A stretch of 38,826 bases of DNA from Rubellimicrobium sp. CFH 75288. Lineage in GTDB: Bacteria; Pseudomonadota; Alphaproteobacteria; Rhodobacterales; Rhodobacteraceae. Below are positions 22,775 through 30,752 of this stretch, piece after piece (the first letter of the stretch is position 1; the number at the start of each line of letters is the position of its first letter). The notes beneath the pieces were generated by a model. The model was not told the origin of the DNA, made no database searches, and saw nothing but the letters and a program-made list of their open reading frames with translations. The stretch covers positions 1 through 38,826 of the forward strand of contig NZ_WYDP01000025.1 of assembly GCF_009904055.1 (NCBI RefSeq), in the 5' to 3' direction. The translations under genes and the position numbers were made by a program.

Positions 22775-24300
22775 TCCGCCGCCACCCTCGCGCGGTCGAA
22801 CTCCTCGGGCCAGTGGGTCACGGCCGACATCACCGGGAAGGGGGTGAAGCCGCCCAGCGCGCAGAGCGAGCCGAGCTTCATCGTCTCGCACAGGTCGCGC
22901 AGCAGCGGCAGGGCGTCGGGGTCGCCGGCGCGGAGGCGGTCGATGGTCTCCACCCCGCGGACGGCGCCGAGGCGGCAGGGCGTGCACTTGCCGCAGGATT
23001 CCACCGCGCAGAACTCCATCGCGAAACGGGCCTGTTCGAGCATGTCGGCGGTGTCGTCGAACACGACCACGCCTGCATGGCCGATCAGCCCCCCCGCGCC
23101 GTCGAACTCCTCGTAGCCGAAGGGGGTGTCGAAGAGCGAGGGGGGGAAGTAGGCGCCCAGGGGGCCGCCCACCTGCACCGCCTTGACGGGCCGGCCCGAG
23201 GCGGTGCCGCCGGCGATGTCCTCGACGATCTCGCGCAAGCTGAGGCCGAAGGCCGTCTCGAAGAGGCCGCCGTGGCGGACATTGCCCGCGATCTGGAGCG
23301 GGATCGTGCCCCGCGACCGGCCCAGCCCGAAGTCGCGGTAGGCGGCGGCGCCGTGGGTCATGATCCACGGCACGGTGGCGAGGCTGATGACGTTGTTGAC
23401 CACGGTCGGCCGGCCGAACAGGCCCTGGAGCGCCGGGAGCGGGGGCTTGGCGCGCACGGTGCCGCGCTTGCCCTCGAGCGAGTTCAGCAGGCTCGTCTCC
23501 TCGCCGCACACATAGGCGCCGGCGCCCACGCGCACCTCCAGGTCGAAGGCGGGTCCCTGCCCGAGGAGCGAGGGCCCGAGAAGGCCGCGGTGGCGGGCGA
23601 TGCGGATCGCCTCCTCCATCGTGGCGATCGCGTCGGGATATTCCGAGCGGATGTAGATGTAGCCCCTGGTGGCGCCGACCGAGAGGCCGCAGATCGCCAT
23701 CCCCTCGATCAGGCAGAAGGGGTCGCCCTCCATGAGCATGCGGTCGGCAAAGGTGCCCGAATCGCCCTCGTCCGCGTTGCAGACGACGTATTTGCGGGGG
23801 CCCGGCGCGGCGGCGACGGTGGCCCACTTGATGCCCGTGGGAAAGCCCGCGCCGCCGCGGCCGCGCAGGCCGGACTGCTTGATCTCCTCGATGCGGGCCT
23901 CGGGGGCGAGCAACAGCGCGCGGCGCAGCCCGGCCAAGCCCCCCTGCGCGGCATAGGCATCGAGGTCGAGCGGGTCGATCACGCCCACGCGGGCAAAGGT
24001 CAGCCGCGTCTGGCGGGCGAGGAACGGAATCGCCTCGGTCGGGCCCAGCGCCCTGGGATGGGAGGCGGGGTCGTCGAGCAGGGCGGGCATGTCCCCGGGC
24101 GAGAGGGGGCCGAAGGCGTGGCGGACCCCGTCGATCTCGATCTCGGCCAGGGGCTCGAGCCAGGCCATGCCGCGGCTGCCGTTGCGCACGAGCCTGAGCG
24201 GCAGGCCGCGCGCGGCGGCATGGGCGCGGGCGGCCTCGGCCACCCGGTCGGCACCGAGCGCGCGGGCGAGCGCGTCGCGGGGCACATAGAGGGTCAGCAT
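22771..24300 (-). CDS. fdsB: NAD-dependent formate dehydrogenase beta subunit (diaphorase)
   Basis: A 509-residue NuoF-like flavoprotein that carries FMN and one [4Fe-4S] cluster and reduces NAD+ with electrons from FdsA. An N-terminal thioredoxin-like domain (about 1-115) is followed by the NuoF core. NADH/FMN binding shows as RGRGGAGFPTGIKW (146-159) and CNADEGDSGTFADR (174-187). The cluster ligands are C436, C439 and C442 (SCGKCTPC) plus C480 (GSLC). The start at 24300 overlaps the fdsG end by 7 bp; the longer frame upstream is a shadow of fdsG. The stop overlaps the next ATG, where one expects fdsA but finds the GIY-YIG gene. Confidence 0.97.
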   Translation of the reverse strand: MLTLYVPRDALARALGADRVAEAARAHAAARGLPLRLVRNGSRGMAWLEPLAEIEIDGVRHAFGPLSPGDMPALLDDPASHPRALGPTEAIPFLARQTRLTFARVGVIDPLDLDAYAAQGGLAGLRRALLLAPEARIEEIKQSGLRGRGGAGFPTGIKWATVAAAPGPRKYVVCNADEGDSGTFADRMLMEGDPFCLIEGMAICGLSVGATRGYIYIRSEYPDAIATMEEAIRIARHRGLLGPSLLGQGPAFDLEVRVGAGAYVCGEETSLLNSLEGKRGTVRAKPPLPALQGLFGRPTVVNNVISLATVPWIMTHGAAAYRDFGLGRSRGTIPLQIAGNVRHGGLFETAFGLSLREIVEDIAGGTASGRPVKAVQVGGPLGAYFPPSLFDTPFGYEEFDGAGGLIGHAGVVVFDDTADMLEQARFAMEFCAVESCGKCTPCRLGAVRGVETIDRLRAGDPDALPLLRDLCETMKLGSLCALGGFTPFPVMSAVTHWPEEFDRARVAAE

Positions 24301-24752
24301 CGCACCGTCTCCAGGATCGCGTCGGGGGTAGCGCGCGCGAGCGGCTGGCCGTCCACCAGAGCGGCGGGCCCGGCGGCGCAGAGGCCGAGGCAATAGACGG
24401 GCTCGAGCGTCACGGAGCCGTCGGCGGCCGTTTCGCCCATGCCGAGGCCGAGGCGGTCGCAGAGCGCGGCGGCGAGCGCACGGCCGCCCTGGGCCTGGCA
24501 GGCCTCGGCCGCGCAGAGCCTGACCACGTGGCGGCCGGCGGGGGCGTCGCGGAAGTCGTGGTAGAAGGAGACGACGCCGTGCACCTCGGCCCGGCCGAGG
24601 TTCAGCGCCCGGGCGATGGCGGGCACGGTCCAGTCGGGGATGTGGCCCCATTCGGCCTGAACGGCATGGAGGATGGGCAGGAGCGGCCCCTCGAGCCCCT
24701 CATGGGCGGCGAGGATCTCGGCCAGGCGGGCGGCGGCGGGATCGTCGAGCAT
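24294..24752 (-). CDS. fdsG: NAD-dependent formate dehydrogenase gamma subunit
   Basis: A 152-residue NuoE-like subunit with a thioredoxin-like fold binding one [2Fe-2S] cluster through C80, C85, C121 and C125 (LCAAEAC and CLGLC). It relays electrons within the FdsGBA complex. The helical N-terminus (AEILAAHEGLEGPLLPILHA) and the GVVSFYHDFR stretch are typical. GGAGG 8 bases upstream fixes the start at 24752, rather than an in-frame start at 24779. It is the first gene of the fds operon; a 16-bp dyad lies 38-53 bp upstream and a LysR gene 84 bp upstream on the same strand. Confidence 0.95.
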   Translation of the reverse strand: MLDDPAAARLAEILAAHEGLEGPLLPILHAVQAEWGHIPDWTVPAIARALNLGRAEVHGVVSFYHDFRDAPAGRHVVRLCAAEACQAQGGRALAAALCDRLGLGMGETAADGSVTLEPVYCLGLCAAGPAALVDGQPLARATPDAILETVRC

Positions 24753-24789
24753 CGAAAGCCTCCGGCGGTTCGGAGGCATGTCGCCCGGA

Positions 24790-24805
24790 TTGACGGCCGA
24801 ATCAA
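24790..24805. promoter_or_regulatory. TTGA-N8-TCAA dyad upstream of fdsG
   Basis: An inverted repeat TTGA/TCAA around an 8-base spacer, 38-53 bp upstream of the fdsG start. It contains the T-N11-A pattern common to LysR-type sites and is a candidate operator for the adjacent LysR protein. The spacer is too long for an FNR box, which needs TTGAT-N4-ATCAA. Confidence 0.4.
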
Positions 24806-24836
24806 GATCGCGGCGCCGTCAGGTGATCGAGATATC

Positions 24837-25718
24837 CTATCGAGGCGCCTCGCGTGCCTCGGCCATCAGGGCGGCGACGAGGGGGGGCAGCGGCTCGCGC
24901 GCAGGGGCGACGAGGCCCACGCGATGGCGCGCGTCGGGGTCGCGCAGGGGGAGGGCGCGCAGGCGGGGATGGGACAGGAACGGCTCGGCCGCGCCGAGCG
25001 GCAGGACGGTGGCCCAGCCGCCGTCGAGCACGTGGCCCACGAGCGCGATGGTGGAGTTGGTCTCGATCCGGGGGGCGGCCTCGACGCCCGCGGCGGCGAG
25101 AAGGGCGCCGATGATGCGGCGGTTTTGCATCTCGGGCGTCAGGAGGGCGAGGGGGACCTCGCCCAGCGCGGCCCAGGGCAGGGCGGCGCGCCCCGCGAAC
25201 GGGTGGTCGTCGCGCAGCACGAGCGCGTGGCGTTCCTCGTAGAGGGCCTGGGTGGTGCGGCGGCCCAGCGGCTCGGCGTCGAGATAGGTGATGCCGGCAT
25301 CGAGCGTGAGCGCGTCAAGCCCGTCGAGGATCGCGGTGGAGGGGGCGGACAGGACCGTGACGCGCACCCGCGCATGCCGCGCGGCGAAGGCCGCCGTCAG
25401 GCGCGCGGCGGCAGCGAGCGCGGTCGGGATCACCCCGAGGCGCAGCGTGCCCGAGAGCCCCTCGCGCGCGGTGCGCATCTCCTCGCGCAGGGCGCGCGCG
25501 TCGGCGACCATGCGCCGGGCCCAGTGCAGCGCACGCTCGCCTTCGGGTGTGAGCCCCTCGAATCGCGAGCCGCGCCGGACGAGGGGGACGCCGAGCTGGT
25601 CCTCGAGCGAGCGGATGGCGGCCGAGAGGGTGGGTTGGGCCACGCCCGCCGCCTCGGCCGCGCGGCCGAAATGGCGCGCCTCGGCGAGGGCGAGGAACAT
25701 CTCGAGCTTGTCGATCAC
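24837..25718 (-). CDS. LysR-family transcriptional regulator, probable regulator of the fds operon
   Basis: A 293-residue LysR-type regulator. The winged helix-turn-helix occupies about 1-60 (LALAEARHFGRAAEAAGVAQ then TLSAAIRSLEDQLGVPL). A linker helix and the two-lobed effector domain follow (about 90-290). It lies directly upstream of fdsG on the same strand, with 84 bp between. LysR regulators commonly sit beside fds operons, so control of formate dehydrogenase is likely; the effector is not known. The gene begins 10 bp after xthA, so it may also be read from the xthA transcript. Unlike many LysR genes it is not divergent from its likely target. Confidence 0.88.
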   Translation of the reverse strand: MIDKLEMFLALAEARHFGRAAEAAGVAQPTLSAAIRSLEDQLGVPLVRRGSRFEGLTPEGERALHWARRMVADARALREEMRTAREGLSGTLRLGVIPTALAAAARLTAAFAARHARVRVTVLSAPSTAILDGLDALTLDAGITYLDAEPLGRRTTQALYEERHALVLRDDHPFAGRAALPWAALGEVPLALLTPEMQNRRIIGALLAAAGVEAAPRIETNSTIALVGHVLDGGWATVLPLGAAEPFLSHPRLRALPLRDPDARHRVGLVAPAREPLPPLVAALMAEAREAPR

Positions 25719-25728
25719 GGGCGGCCGG

Positions 25729-26523
25729 TCACGAGGGGGCGATGTCGAAGCGGGCGAGGACGGGGACGTGGTCGGAGGGGCCCTCCCAGCCCCGGACGGG
25801 GCGCAGGATGCGGCTGTCGTGGGCCGCGCCCACGAGGTCGGGGCTGGCCCAGATGTGATCGAGCCGGCGGCCCTTGTCCGCGCGGTCCCAGTCGGGCGAA
25901 CGATAGGACCACCAGGAATAGAGCTTGCCCGTGGGGTGGTCGCGGCGGGTGATGTCGGTCCATCCCCCCGCCTCGAGCGCGTCGGTCAGGGCCGCCGTCT
26001 CGACGGGGGTGTGGCTGACCACGCCGAGAAGCTGGCGGTGCGACCACACGTCGTCCTCGAGCGGGGCCACGTTGAGGTCGCCCACGAGGATCGCGCGACG
26101 GGGGCGCTCGGCGCGGAAATGGTCCCGCAGATGGGCGAGCAGGTCGAGCTTCTGGCCGAACTTGGGGTTGGCCTCGCGGTCGGGGATGTCGCCGCCCGCG
26201 GGCACGTAGAGGTTGTGGACGAGCGTGCCGTCGGGCAGTCGCGCGGCGACGTGGCGCGCCTGGCCCAGCCCGGCGAAATCCACCGCGCCGGCATCCTCGA
26301 TCGGCACGCGCGACAGGATGGCCACGCCGTTGTAGCCCTTCTGCCCGCGCGCGACGGCATGGGGCCAGCCCAGCGCGGCAAAGGCCGCGAGCGGCATCCG
26401 CTCGACGGGGGCCTTGCATTCCTGCAGGCAGAGGATGTCGGGCGCCTCCTCGCGCAGCAGCCGGGCGACGAGCCCCTCGCGCAGGCGGACGGAGTTGATG
26501 TTCCAGGTGGCGACAGTCAGCAT
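25729..26523 (-). CDS. xthA: Exodeoxyribonuclease III / AP endonuclease
   Basis: A 264-residue EEP-fold nuclease that cuts at abasic sites and removes 3' blocking groups in base-excision repair. Catalytic residues are in place: N8 (TWNINSVR), E35 (CLQECK), D149 and N151 (VGDLNVAP), and the C-terminal SDH motif with D250 and H251 (GPSDHVPV). The start is the ATG at 26523 (MLTVATWNIN), the family-standard N-terminus; an in-frame upstream start adds four residues. It is located between soxZ and the LysR gene on the same strand, though no functional link to either is evident. Confidence 0.96.
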   Translation of the reverse strand: MLTVATWNINSVRLREGLVARLLREEAPDILCLQECKAPVERMPLAAFAALGWPHAVARGQKGYNGVAILSRVPIEDAGAVDFAGLGQARHVAARLPDGTLVHNLYVPAGGDIPDREANPKFGQKLDLLAHLRDHFRAERPRRAILVGDLNVAPLEDDVWSHRQLLGVVSHTPVETAALTDALEAGGWTDITRRDHPTGKLYSWWSYRSPDWDRADKGRRLDHIWASPDLVGAAHDSRILRPVRGWEGPSDHVPVLARFDIAPS

Positions 26524-26587
26524 GCGGCCGGGCATAGGCGAGAGGCGCGCCGGGGGGAAGGGCGGTCGGCCCGGCCCGCCCGGCGCG

Positions 26588-26893
26588 TCAGCCGACCTGC
26601 ACCGTCTCCTCGGCTTCGAAGCGGCGCCCGTCCTCGTGCGTCCAGACGAACCGGATCGTGCTCGTCCGTTCGAGCCGGAGGGGAAAGGACAGGGCGGGGT
26701 TGGCCGCGCTGCCGTTCTCGAAGGCGAAGTCGAACAGCGTGACGCCGTCGATGCTCGCCTCGAAGCGGGCGAGCATGTCCCGCGGGGCGGAGGCGGCGAC
26801 GCCGGTGACCATGGGATGGTTGATGAGGGTGCGCACCTCGATGATCTCGCCCGGGGCGGCGCGGGACGGAAGGCGGATGCGGGGCGTGGACAT
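26588..26893 (-). CDS. soxZ: Thiosulfate oxidation carrier complex protein SoxZ
   Basis: A 101-residue immunoglobulin-fold protein of the SoxZ family, normal length. It has the RIRLPSRAAPGEIIEVRTLI start, the INHPMVTG stretch, and the conserved end FVWTHEDGRRFEAEETVQVG. SoxZ pairs with SoxY; the SoxYZ heterodimer carries sulfur intermediates on the SoxY C-terminal cysteine in the periplasm. SoxZ has no signal of its own and travels with SoxY by the Tat route. It lies 12 bp after soxY. None of soxXA, soxB or soxCD is in the window. Confidence 0.93.
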   Translation of the reverse strand: MSTPRIRLPSRAAPGEIIEVRTLINHPMVTGVAASAPRDMLARFEASIDGVTLFDFAFENGSAANPALSFPLRLERTSTIRFVWTHEDGRRFEAEETVQVG

Positions 26894-26905
26894 GATCGGG
26901 TCTCC

Positions 26906-27358
26906 TCAGGTCGCGCAGCCGCCGACGGAGACGGCCACCCGGGCGGCCGCGGCGAGCACCCGCCCGTCGATCGTCTCGGCGAAGGCCAGGACCTCCTGAT
27001 CCTCGGCGAGGCGGACGCGGAAGGTGAACTCGGCCCGGCCCATCCCGGGCGTCAGGCGGCCCCGGCCGAGTCCGGGGGTGGGGTTGCGCGTGGCGATCAG
27101 GTGGATGGCGGTCACGTGATCCTCGGGCGTCATGGGGCTGTCGGCGCGCACCGTCAGCGGCACCTGGGCGCCGTTCTCGGCCACGTCCGGCATCTCGAGC
27201 ACGAGTCCGCCTTCGACGGGTTCGCGGCCCCGGAGGATGGCGGCGATCGCCTCCTCCGCGTCGGGGGCGGCCTCCACCGCCGCAAGGGGCCGCGGCAGGA
27301 GGGTCAGGGCCGCGACTCCGGTCAGGCCGGCGAGGACGGCTCGTCTGGGCAGGGTCAT
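26906..27358 (-). CDS. soxY: Thiosulfate oxidation carrier protein SoxY, variant C-terminus
   Basis: A 150-residue SoxY. A Tat-type signal with R5-R6 (LPRRAVLAGLTG) is followed by a hydrophobic stretch and a likely cleavage near residue 27. The Ig-like core follows. In classical SoxY the chain ends with the flexible GGCGG arm whose Cys binds the sulfur intermediate. Here the end is VSVGGCAT, so Cys148 is kept but the last two glycines are Ala-Thr. GGAGG upstream supports the ATG. It starts 4 bp after the YeeE/YedE transporter stop and precedes soxZ, forming a compact three-gene set for sulfur transfer rather than full thiosulfate oxidation. Confidence 0.9.
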   Translation of the reverse strand: MTLPRRAVLAGLTGVAALTLLPRPLAAVEAAPDAEEAIAAILRGREPVEGGLVLEMPDVAENGAQVPLTVRADSPMTPEDHVTAIHLIATRNPTPGLGRGRLTPGMGRAEFTFRVRLAEDQEVLAFAETIDGRVLAAAARVAVSVGGCAT

Positions 27359-27362
27359 GGCG

Positions 27363-28640
27363 TCATCCTCCGGGTCGGGACTCGCTTCCGCCCGTGATCC
27401 GGGCGGATGGGTTAGAGATAGGGGCCCCAGCGCCCGTGTCACCCGCTTCGCCGTCCGGCCGGCCTGCGGACAGGCCGAAGAGCGGGCGCAGGCGCAGGCC
27501 CAGCCAGGTGCCCGGCAGGGCTGCGACGATCCACAGCCAGCCGTGCAGGCTCCCCGAGGCCACGCCGGAGAAGAAGGCGCTGATGTTGCAGCCGAAGGCC
27601 ATCCGCGCCCCGTAGCCGAGCAGAAGCCCTCCCAGCACCGCCGCGGCGGCAGGGCCCGCGCCGATCCGCCAGCGCGGGGCGAAGCGCCCCGCGAGGGCCG
27701 CGGCGAGAAGGGCACCGAGGACGAGACCGACATTCATCAGATGCGTGGCGTCCTGCACGAGCGGGCGGTGCAGCAGGTCGATCCGGGTCGGGTCCTCCCA
27801 GTAGGGCCAGAAGACGGGATCGGCGAGGCCGAGCGCCTCGGCCGCGCGCGAGCCCCAGGTCGCGAAGGCCTGGGTGATGCCCCAGGGGCGGCCGGCCAGC
27901 ACCAGCGTGGCGAAGTTGAGCAGGGCCAGCGCCAGCGCCCCCCAGGCGAGCGGCCAGGGCCCCGAGAGGAGGGCCGCACCGGGCCGCCGGACGATCGGCT
28001 CGACCGTACCGCAGAGGCGCCGCTCGCGCCGCGCCACGGCCCAGGCCACGGTGCCGAACACAGCCAGATGGAGCAGGAGCGCAGGCCACAGGCCGAGGCG
28101 GTCGGGCAGCGAGAAGGGGGGCAGCGCGGGCAGGTCGGCCCAGCGCGCGGCATCCCAGGCGCCGAGCGTCATGCCGATGACGAAGAAGAGGAGGGTGAGA
28201 ACCGAGCGCGTGTCGCCCCCGCCCGAGGCGTAGAGCGTCCCCGAGGCGCAGCCCCCGCCGAGCTGCATGCCGATCCCGAACAGGAAGGCGCCGATCGCCA
28301 CCTCCCAGCCGGCCGGAAAGACAAAGCCGCGCACGGGCTGGCCCCAGACGCTGCCCGCGGCCAGGGCGGGAAAGAAGACGGCGACCGCGACGGCCAGCAT
28401 CAGCATCTGCGCGCGGACCCCGCCGCTGCGGCCCGTGACAAGCCAGCGGCGCCAGGCCCCCGCGAATCCGAAGGTGGCCTGATAGAGCGCGAAGCCGAGC
28501 GCGCCTCCGACCAGCCAGAGCGTCGCGAGGCGCAGGCCGGCCGCACCGGCGACGTGGATCGCCCCCGCGACCAGAGCCGCGGCGGCCGCAAGGGCGATCC
28601 AGGGCTGCCGGCCCTGACGGGTCATGGCGGCGGGCGGCAT
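27363..28640 (-). CDS. YeeE/YedE-family (thiosulfate, TsuA-like) membrane transporter
   Basis: A 425-residue membrane protein with about ten helices. The two conserved cysteine motifs of the family are present: GGGCASGTLY (C131) and AFGCNISAFF (about residue 350). In TsuA these cysteines relay thiosulfate through the membrane. It sits directly upstream of soxY and soxZ with 4 bp and 12 bp gaps, so thiosulfate import or another sulfur-handling step is likely. The start is uncertain: ATG at 28640 was used; ATG at 28625 and a GTG at 28646 are also possible. The C-terminal tail after about 395 is polar and Gly/Pro-rich. Confidence 0.88.
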   Translation of the reverse strand: MPPAAMTRQGRQPWIALAAAAALVAGAIHVAGAAGLRLATLWLVGGALGFALYQATFGFAGAWRRWLVTGRSGGVRAQMLMLAVAVAVFFPALAAGSVWGQPVRGFVFPAGWEVAIGAFLFGIGMQLGGGCASGTLYASGGGDTRSVLTLLFFVIGMTLGAWDAARWADLPALPPFSLPDRLGLWPALLLHLAVFGTVAWAVARRERRLCGTVEPIVRRPGAALLSGPWPLAWGALALALLNFATLVLAGRPWGITQAFATWGSRAAEALGLADPVFWPYWEDPTRIDLLHRPLVQDATHLMNVGLVLGALLAAALAGRFAPRWRIGAGPAAAAVLGGLLLGYGARMAFGCNISAFFSGVASGSLHGWLWIVAALPGTWLGLRLRPLFGLSAGRPDGEAGDTGAGAPISNPSARITGGSESRPGG

Positions 28641-28773
28641 GTTCACGGCGGGCTCGATCCTTCGGGACGAACCCTTATGGCACGGGGCGGGCGGGGGCGC
28701 CAAGGCGGGACCCCTTTCGCCTGCCCGGACGCTGGGGTAAGCGGGCGGCCGGCTTGGAAAGGGAAGCGGGTCC

Positions 28774-29796
28774 ATGGGCTACAGGGTCGCGGTGGTGGGC
28801 GCCACCGGCAATGTCGGGCGCGAGATGCTCAACATCCTCGCCGAGCGCGAGTTTCCGGCCGACGAGGTGGCGGCTCTGGCCAGTCGCCGGTCGCTGGGGA
28901 CGGAGGTGAGCTGGGGCGATCGGACGCTGCGCTGCCAGGACCTCGAGGCGTTCGACTTCGCGGGCTGGGACATCGCGCTGTTCGCGATCGGATCGGAGGC
29001 GACCAAGGTCCACGCGCCCCGTGCCGCCGCCGCGGGCTGCGTGGTGATCGACAATTCCTCGCTCTACCGGATGGACCCGGACGTGCCGCTGGTGGTGCCG
29101 GAGGTCAATGCCGAGGCCGTGACGGGCTATGCGAAAAAGAACATCATCGCCAACCCCAACTGCTCGACGGCGCAGATGGTGGTGGCGCTCAAGCCGCTGC
29201 ACGACCGCGCGCGCATCCGGCGGGTGGTCGTCGCCACCTACCAGTCGGTTTCCGGCACCGGCAAGGAGGCGATGGACGAGCTCTGGGACCAGACCAAGGG
29301 GATGTACGTCCCCGGCCAGGAGGTCGCGCCCAGGGTCTATCCTCGCCAGATCGCCTTCAACGTCATCCCCCATATCGACGTCTTCATGGAGGACGGCCAG
29401 ACCCGCGAGGAATGGAAGATGGCGGCCGAGACCAAGAAGATCCTCGATCCCGCGATCAAGGTCACGGCCACCTGCGTGCGCGTGCCCGTCTTTGTCGGCC
29501 ATTCCGAGGCGGTGAATGTCGAGTTCGAGGAATGGATCGACGAGGACGAGGCGCGCGACATCCTGCGCGAGGCGCCGGGCATCCTGGTGGTCGACAAGCG
29601 CGAGCCGGGGGGCTACGTGACACCGGTCGAATGCGTGGGCGACTATGCCACCTTCGTGAGCCGCATCCGCCAGGACCCGACGGTGGAGAACGGGCTCAAC
29701 CTCTGGATCGTCTCGGACAACCTGCGCAAGGGCGCGGCGCTCAACGCCGTGCAGATCGCCGAGCTGCTGGGTCAGAAGGTGCTGCGCAAGGGCTGA
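28774..29796 (+). CDS. asd: Aspartate-semialdehyde dehydrogenase
   Basis: A 340-residue enzyme that reduces aspartyl phosphate to aspartate semialdehyde, the branch point to lysine/diaminopimelate, threonine and methionine. The NADP-binding GATGNVGREML is at 9-19. The catalytic cysteine is C130 (NPNCSTAQMV), and the conserved CVRVPVFVGHSEAV segment sits later, at about 234-247. The length and motifs are normal. An AAGGGAAG site supports the ATG at 28774. The stop lies 6 bp from the stop of the convergent UPF0178 gene, so any terminator must lie inside coding DNA. Confidence 0.97.
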   Translation: MGYRVAVVGATGNVGREMLNILAEREFPADEVAALASRRSLGTEVSWGDRTLRCQDLEAFDFAGWDIALFAIGSEATKVHAPRAAAAGCVVIDNSSLYRMDPDVPLVVPEVNAEAVTGYAKKNIIANPNCSTAQMVVALKPLHDRARIRRVVVATYQSVSGTGKEAMDELWDQTKGMYVPGQEVAPRVYPRQIAFNVIPHIDVFMEDGQTREEWKMAAETKKILDPAIKVTATCVRVPVFVGHSEAVNVEFEEWIDEDEARDILREAPGILVVDKREPGGYVTPVECVGDYATFVSRIRQDPTVENGLNLWIVSDNLRKGAALNAVQIAELLGQKVLRKG

Positions 29797-29802
29797 GCCG
29801 GT

Positions 29803-30270
29803 TCAGCGGGGGCGCAGCATCCGCTCGGCCGCGTCGAGAAAGCGCGCCCGGTCCGTTCGCGAGAAGACCTGCCCCCTGCCTGCCCGGAACGGGTCGGCGG
29901 CGCGCAGGTCGGCCGCGAGGTCCCGCGCGGCGAGCCGCGGGCCGATGTTGCGCGCGCTCAGCACCTCGCCCGAGGGGGTGAGCGCCCCGGCCCCGCCGTC
30001 GAGCGCCCGCGCGGCCAGAGGCAGGTCGGCGGTCACGACCACGTCGCCCGGTGCCAGCCTGTCCGCGATGAGGCGGTCGGCCATGTCGGGTCCCTCCGGC
30101 GCCACGACGATCTCCGCCCCCGGATGGGCAGAGGGGCGGATGCCGCCGTTCGAGACCATGACGACGCGCCAGCCGTGCCGCAGGCCCACCCGCAGCGCCT
30201 CGGCCCGCACGGGGCAGGCGTCGGCATCCACCCACAGGGTGCGCCGCGGGGAGGCGGACGGGGTCGTCAC
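29803..30270 (-). CDS. UPF0178 (YaiI/YqxD, DUF188) protein
   Basis: A 155-residue protein of the YaiI/YqxD family. It opens, after a short leader, with LWVDADACPVR (the family signature, acidic DAD). It also holds VVTADLPLAARAL and GEVLSARNIGPRLA. The fold is PIN-like, suggesting nuclease ancestry, but no function is established. The start is a GTG at 30270; the longer frame upstream belongs to the shadow of the response regulator and kinase. It lies 20 bp after the response regulator gene on the same strand and may be read with the LOV kinase operon. It converges tightly on asd. Confidence 0.87.
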   Translation of the reverse strand: MTTPSASPRRTLWVDADACPVRAEALRVGLRHGWRVVMVSNGGIRPSAHPGAEIVVAPEGPDMADRLIADRLAPGDVVVTADLPLAARALDGGAGALTPSGEVLSARNIGPRLAARDLAADLRAADPFRAGRGQVFSRTDRARFLDAAERMLRPR

Positions 30271-30290
30271 GGGCGCGCCCGTCCCGCCGC

Positions 30291-30752
30291 TCAGGGGGGA
30301 CGCAGGCGCATGCGCCCGTCCTCGGCCGGGCGCAGATGCGGGGCGAGCTGGAGGCTCCAGGGCGGGGGCGGCGTGGCGCCGCCATCGAGCGCTGCACCCA
30401 CGAAGGCCAGCGCGCTGGCCAGACCGCTGGCGCTGTAGGGCTTGGCGATCACGCCGGCGGCACCGGCGAAATCCGCGGGGATGCGCTTGACGTTGGCGGT
30501 CATGAACAGGACCACGGTGCCCGCCTCGCCGATGGCGCGGCCTGCCTCCACGCCGGTCGGCCCGTCGAGCAGGTGTACGTCCACCAGCGCGAGGTCGGGA
30601 CGCGCCTGGCGGGCGAGGCCGATCGCCTCGGCCGATGTGGCGGCGCGGCCCACGACCTCGTGCCCGGCTTCCTCGAGCTCCTCCTGGAGCGCGAAGGCGA
30701 GAAGGGCCTCGTCCTCGACCACCAGGACGCGGAGCGGGGCCGGACGGCTCAT
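30291..30752 (-). CDS. Single-domain response regulator partner of the LOV kinase
   Basis: A 153-residue receiver. The acidic pair E13-D14, the phosphoacceptor D58 (LALVDVHL), T85 (FMTANV) and K104 (IAKPYS) are all present, so phosphorylation should be normal. The receiver ends at about residue 125; the rest is a Pro/Arg-rich tail (SLQLAPHLRPAEDGRMRLRP) with no DNA-binding domain. The start overlaps the kinase stop by 4 bp (ATGA), so it is the cognate partner. The output is likely by protein contact or as a phosphate sink. It is not PhyR-like, since it lacks the sigma-like domain. Confidence 0.93.
   Translation of the reverse strand: MSRPAPLRVLVVEDEALLAFALQEELEEAGHEVVGRAATSAEAIGLARQARPDLALVDVHLLDGPTGVEAGRAIGEAGTVVLFMTANVKRIPADFAGAAGVIAKPYSASGLASALAFVGAALDGGATPPPPWSLQLAPHLRPAEDGRMRLRPP

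Noticed and set aside
24790-24805. FNR/FnrL box upstream of fdsG
   Set aside because: The spacing is TTGAT-N6-GTCAA, not TTGAT-N4-ATCAA, so it fails the consensus.
27132-29981. A 949-codon + strand frame across the YeeE gene and asd
   Set aside because: It crosses the true asd gene in another frame and has no recognisable domain.
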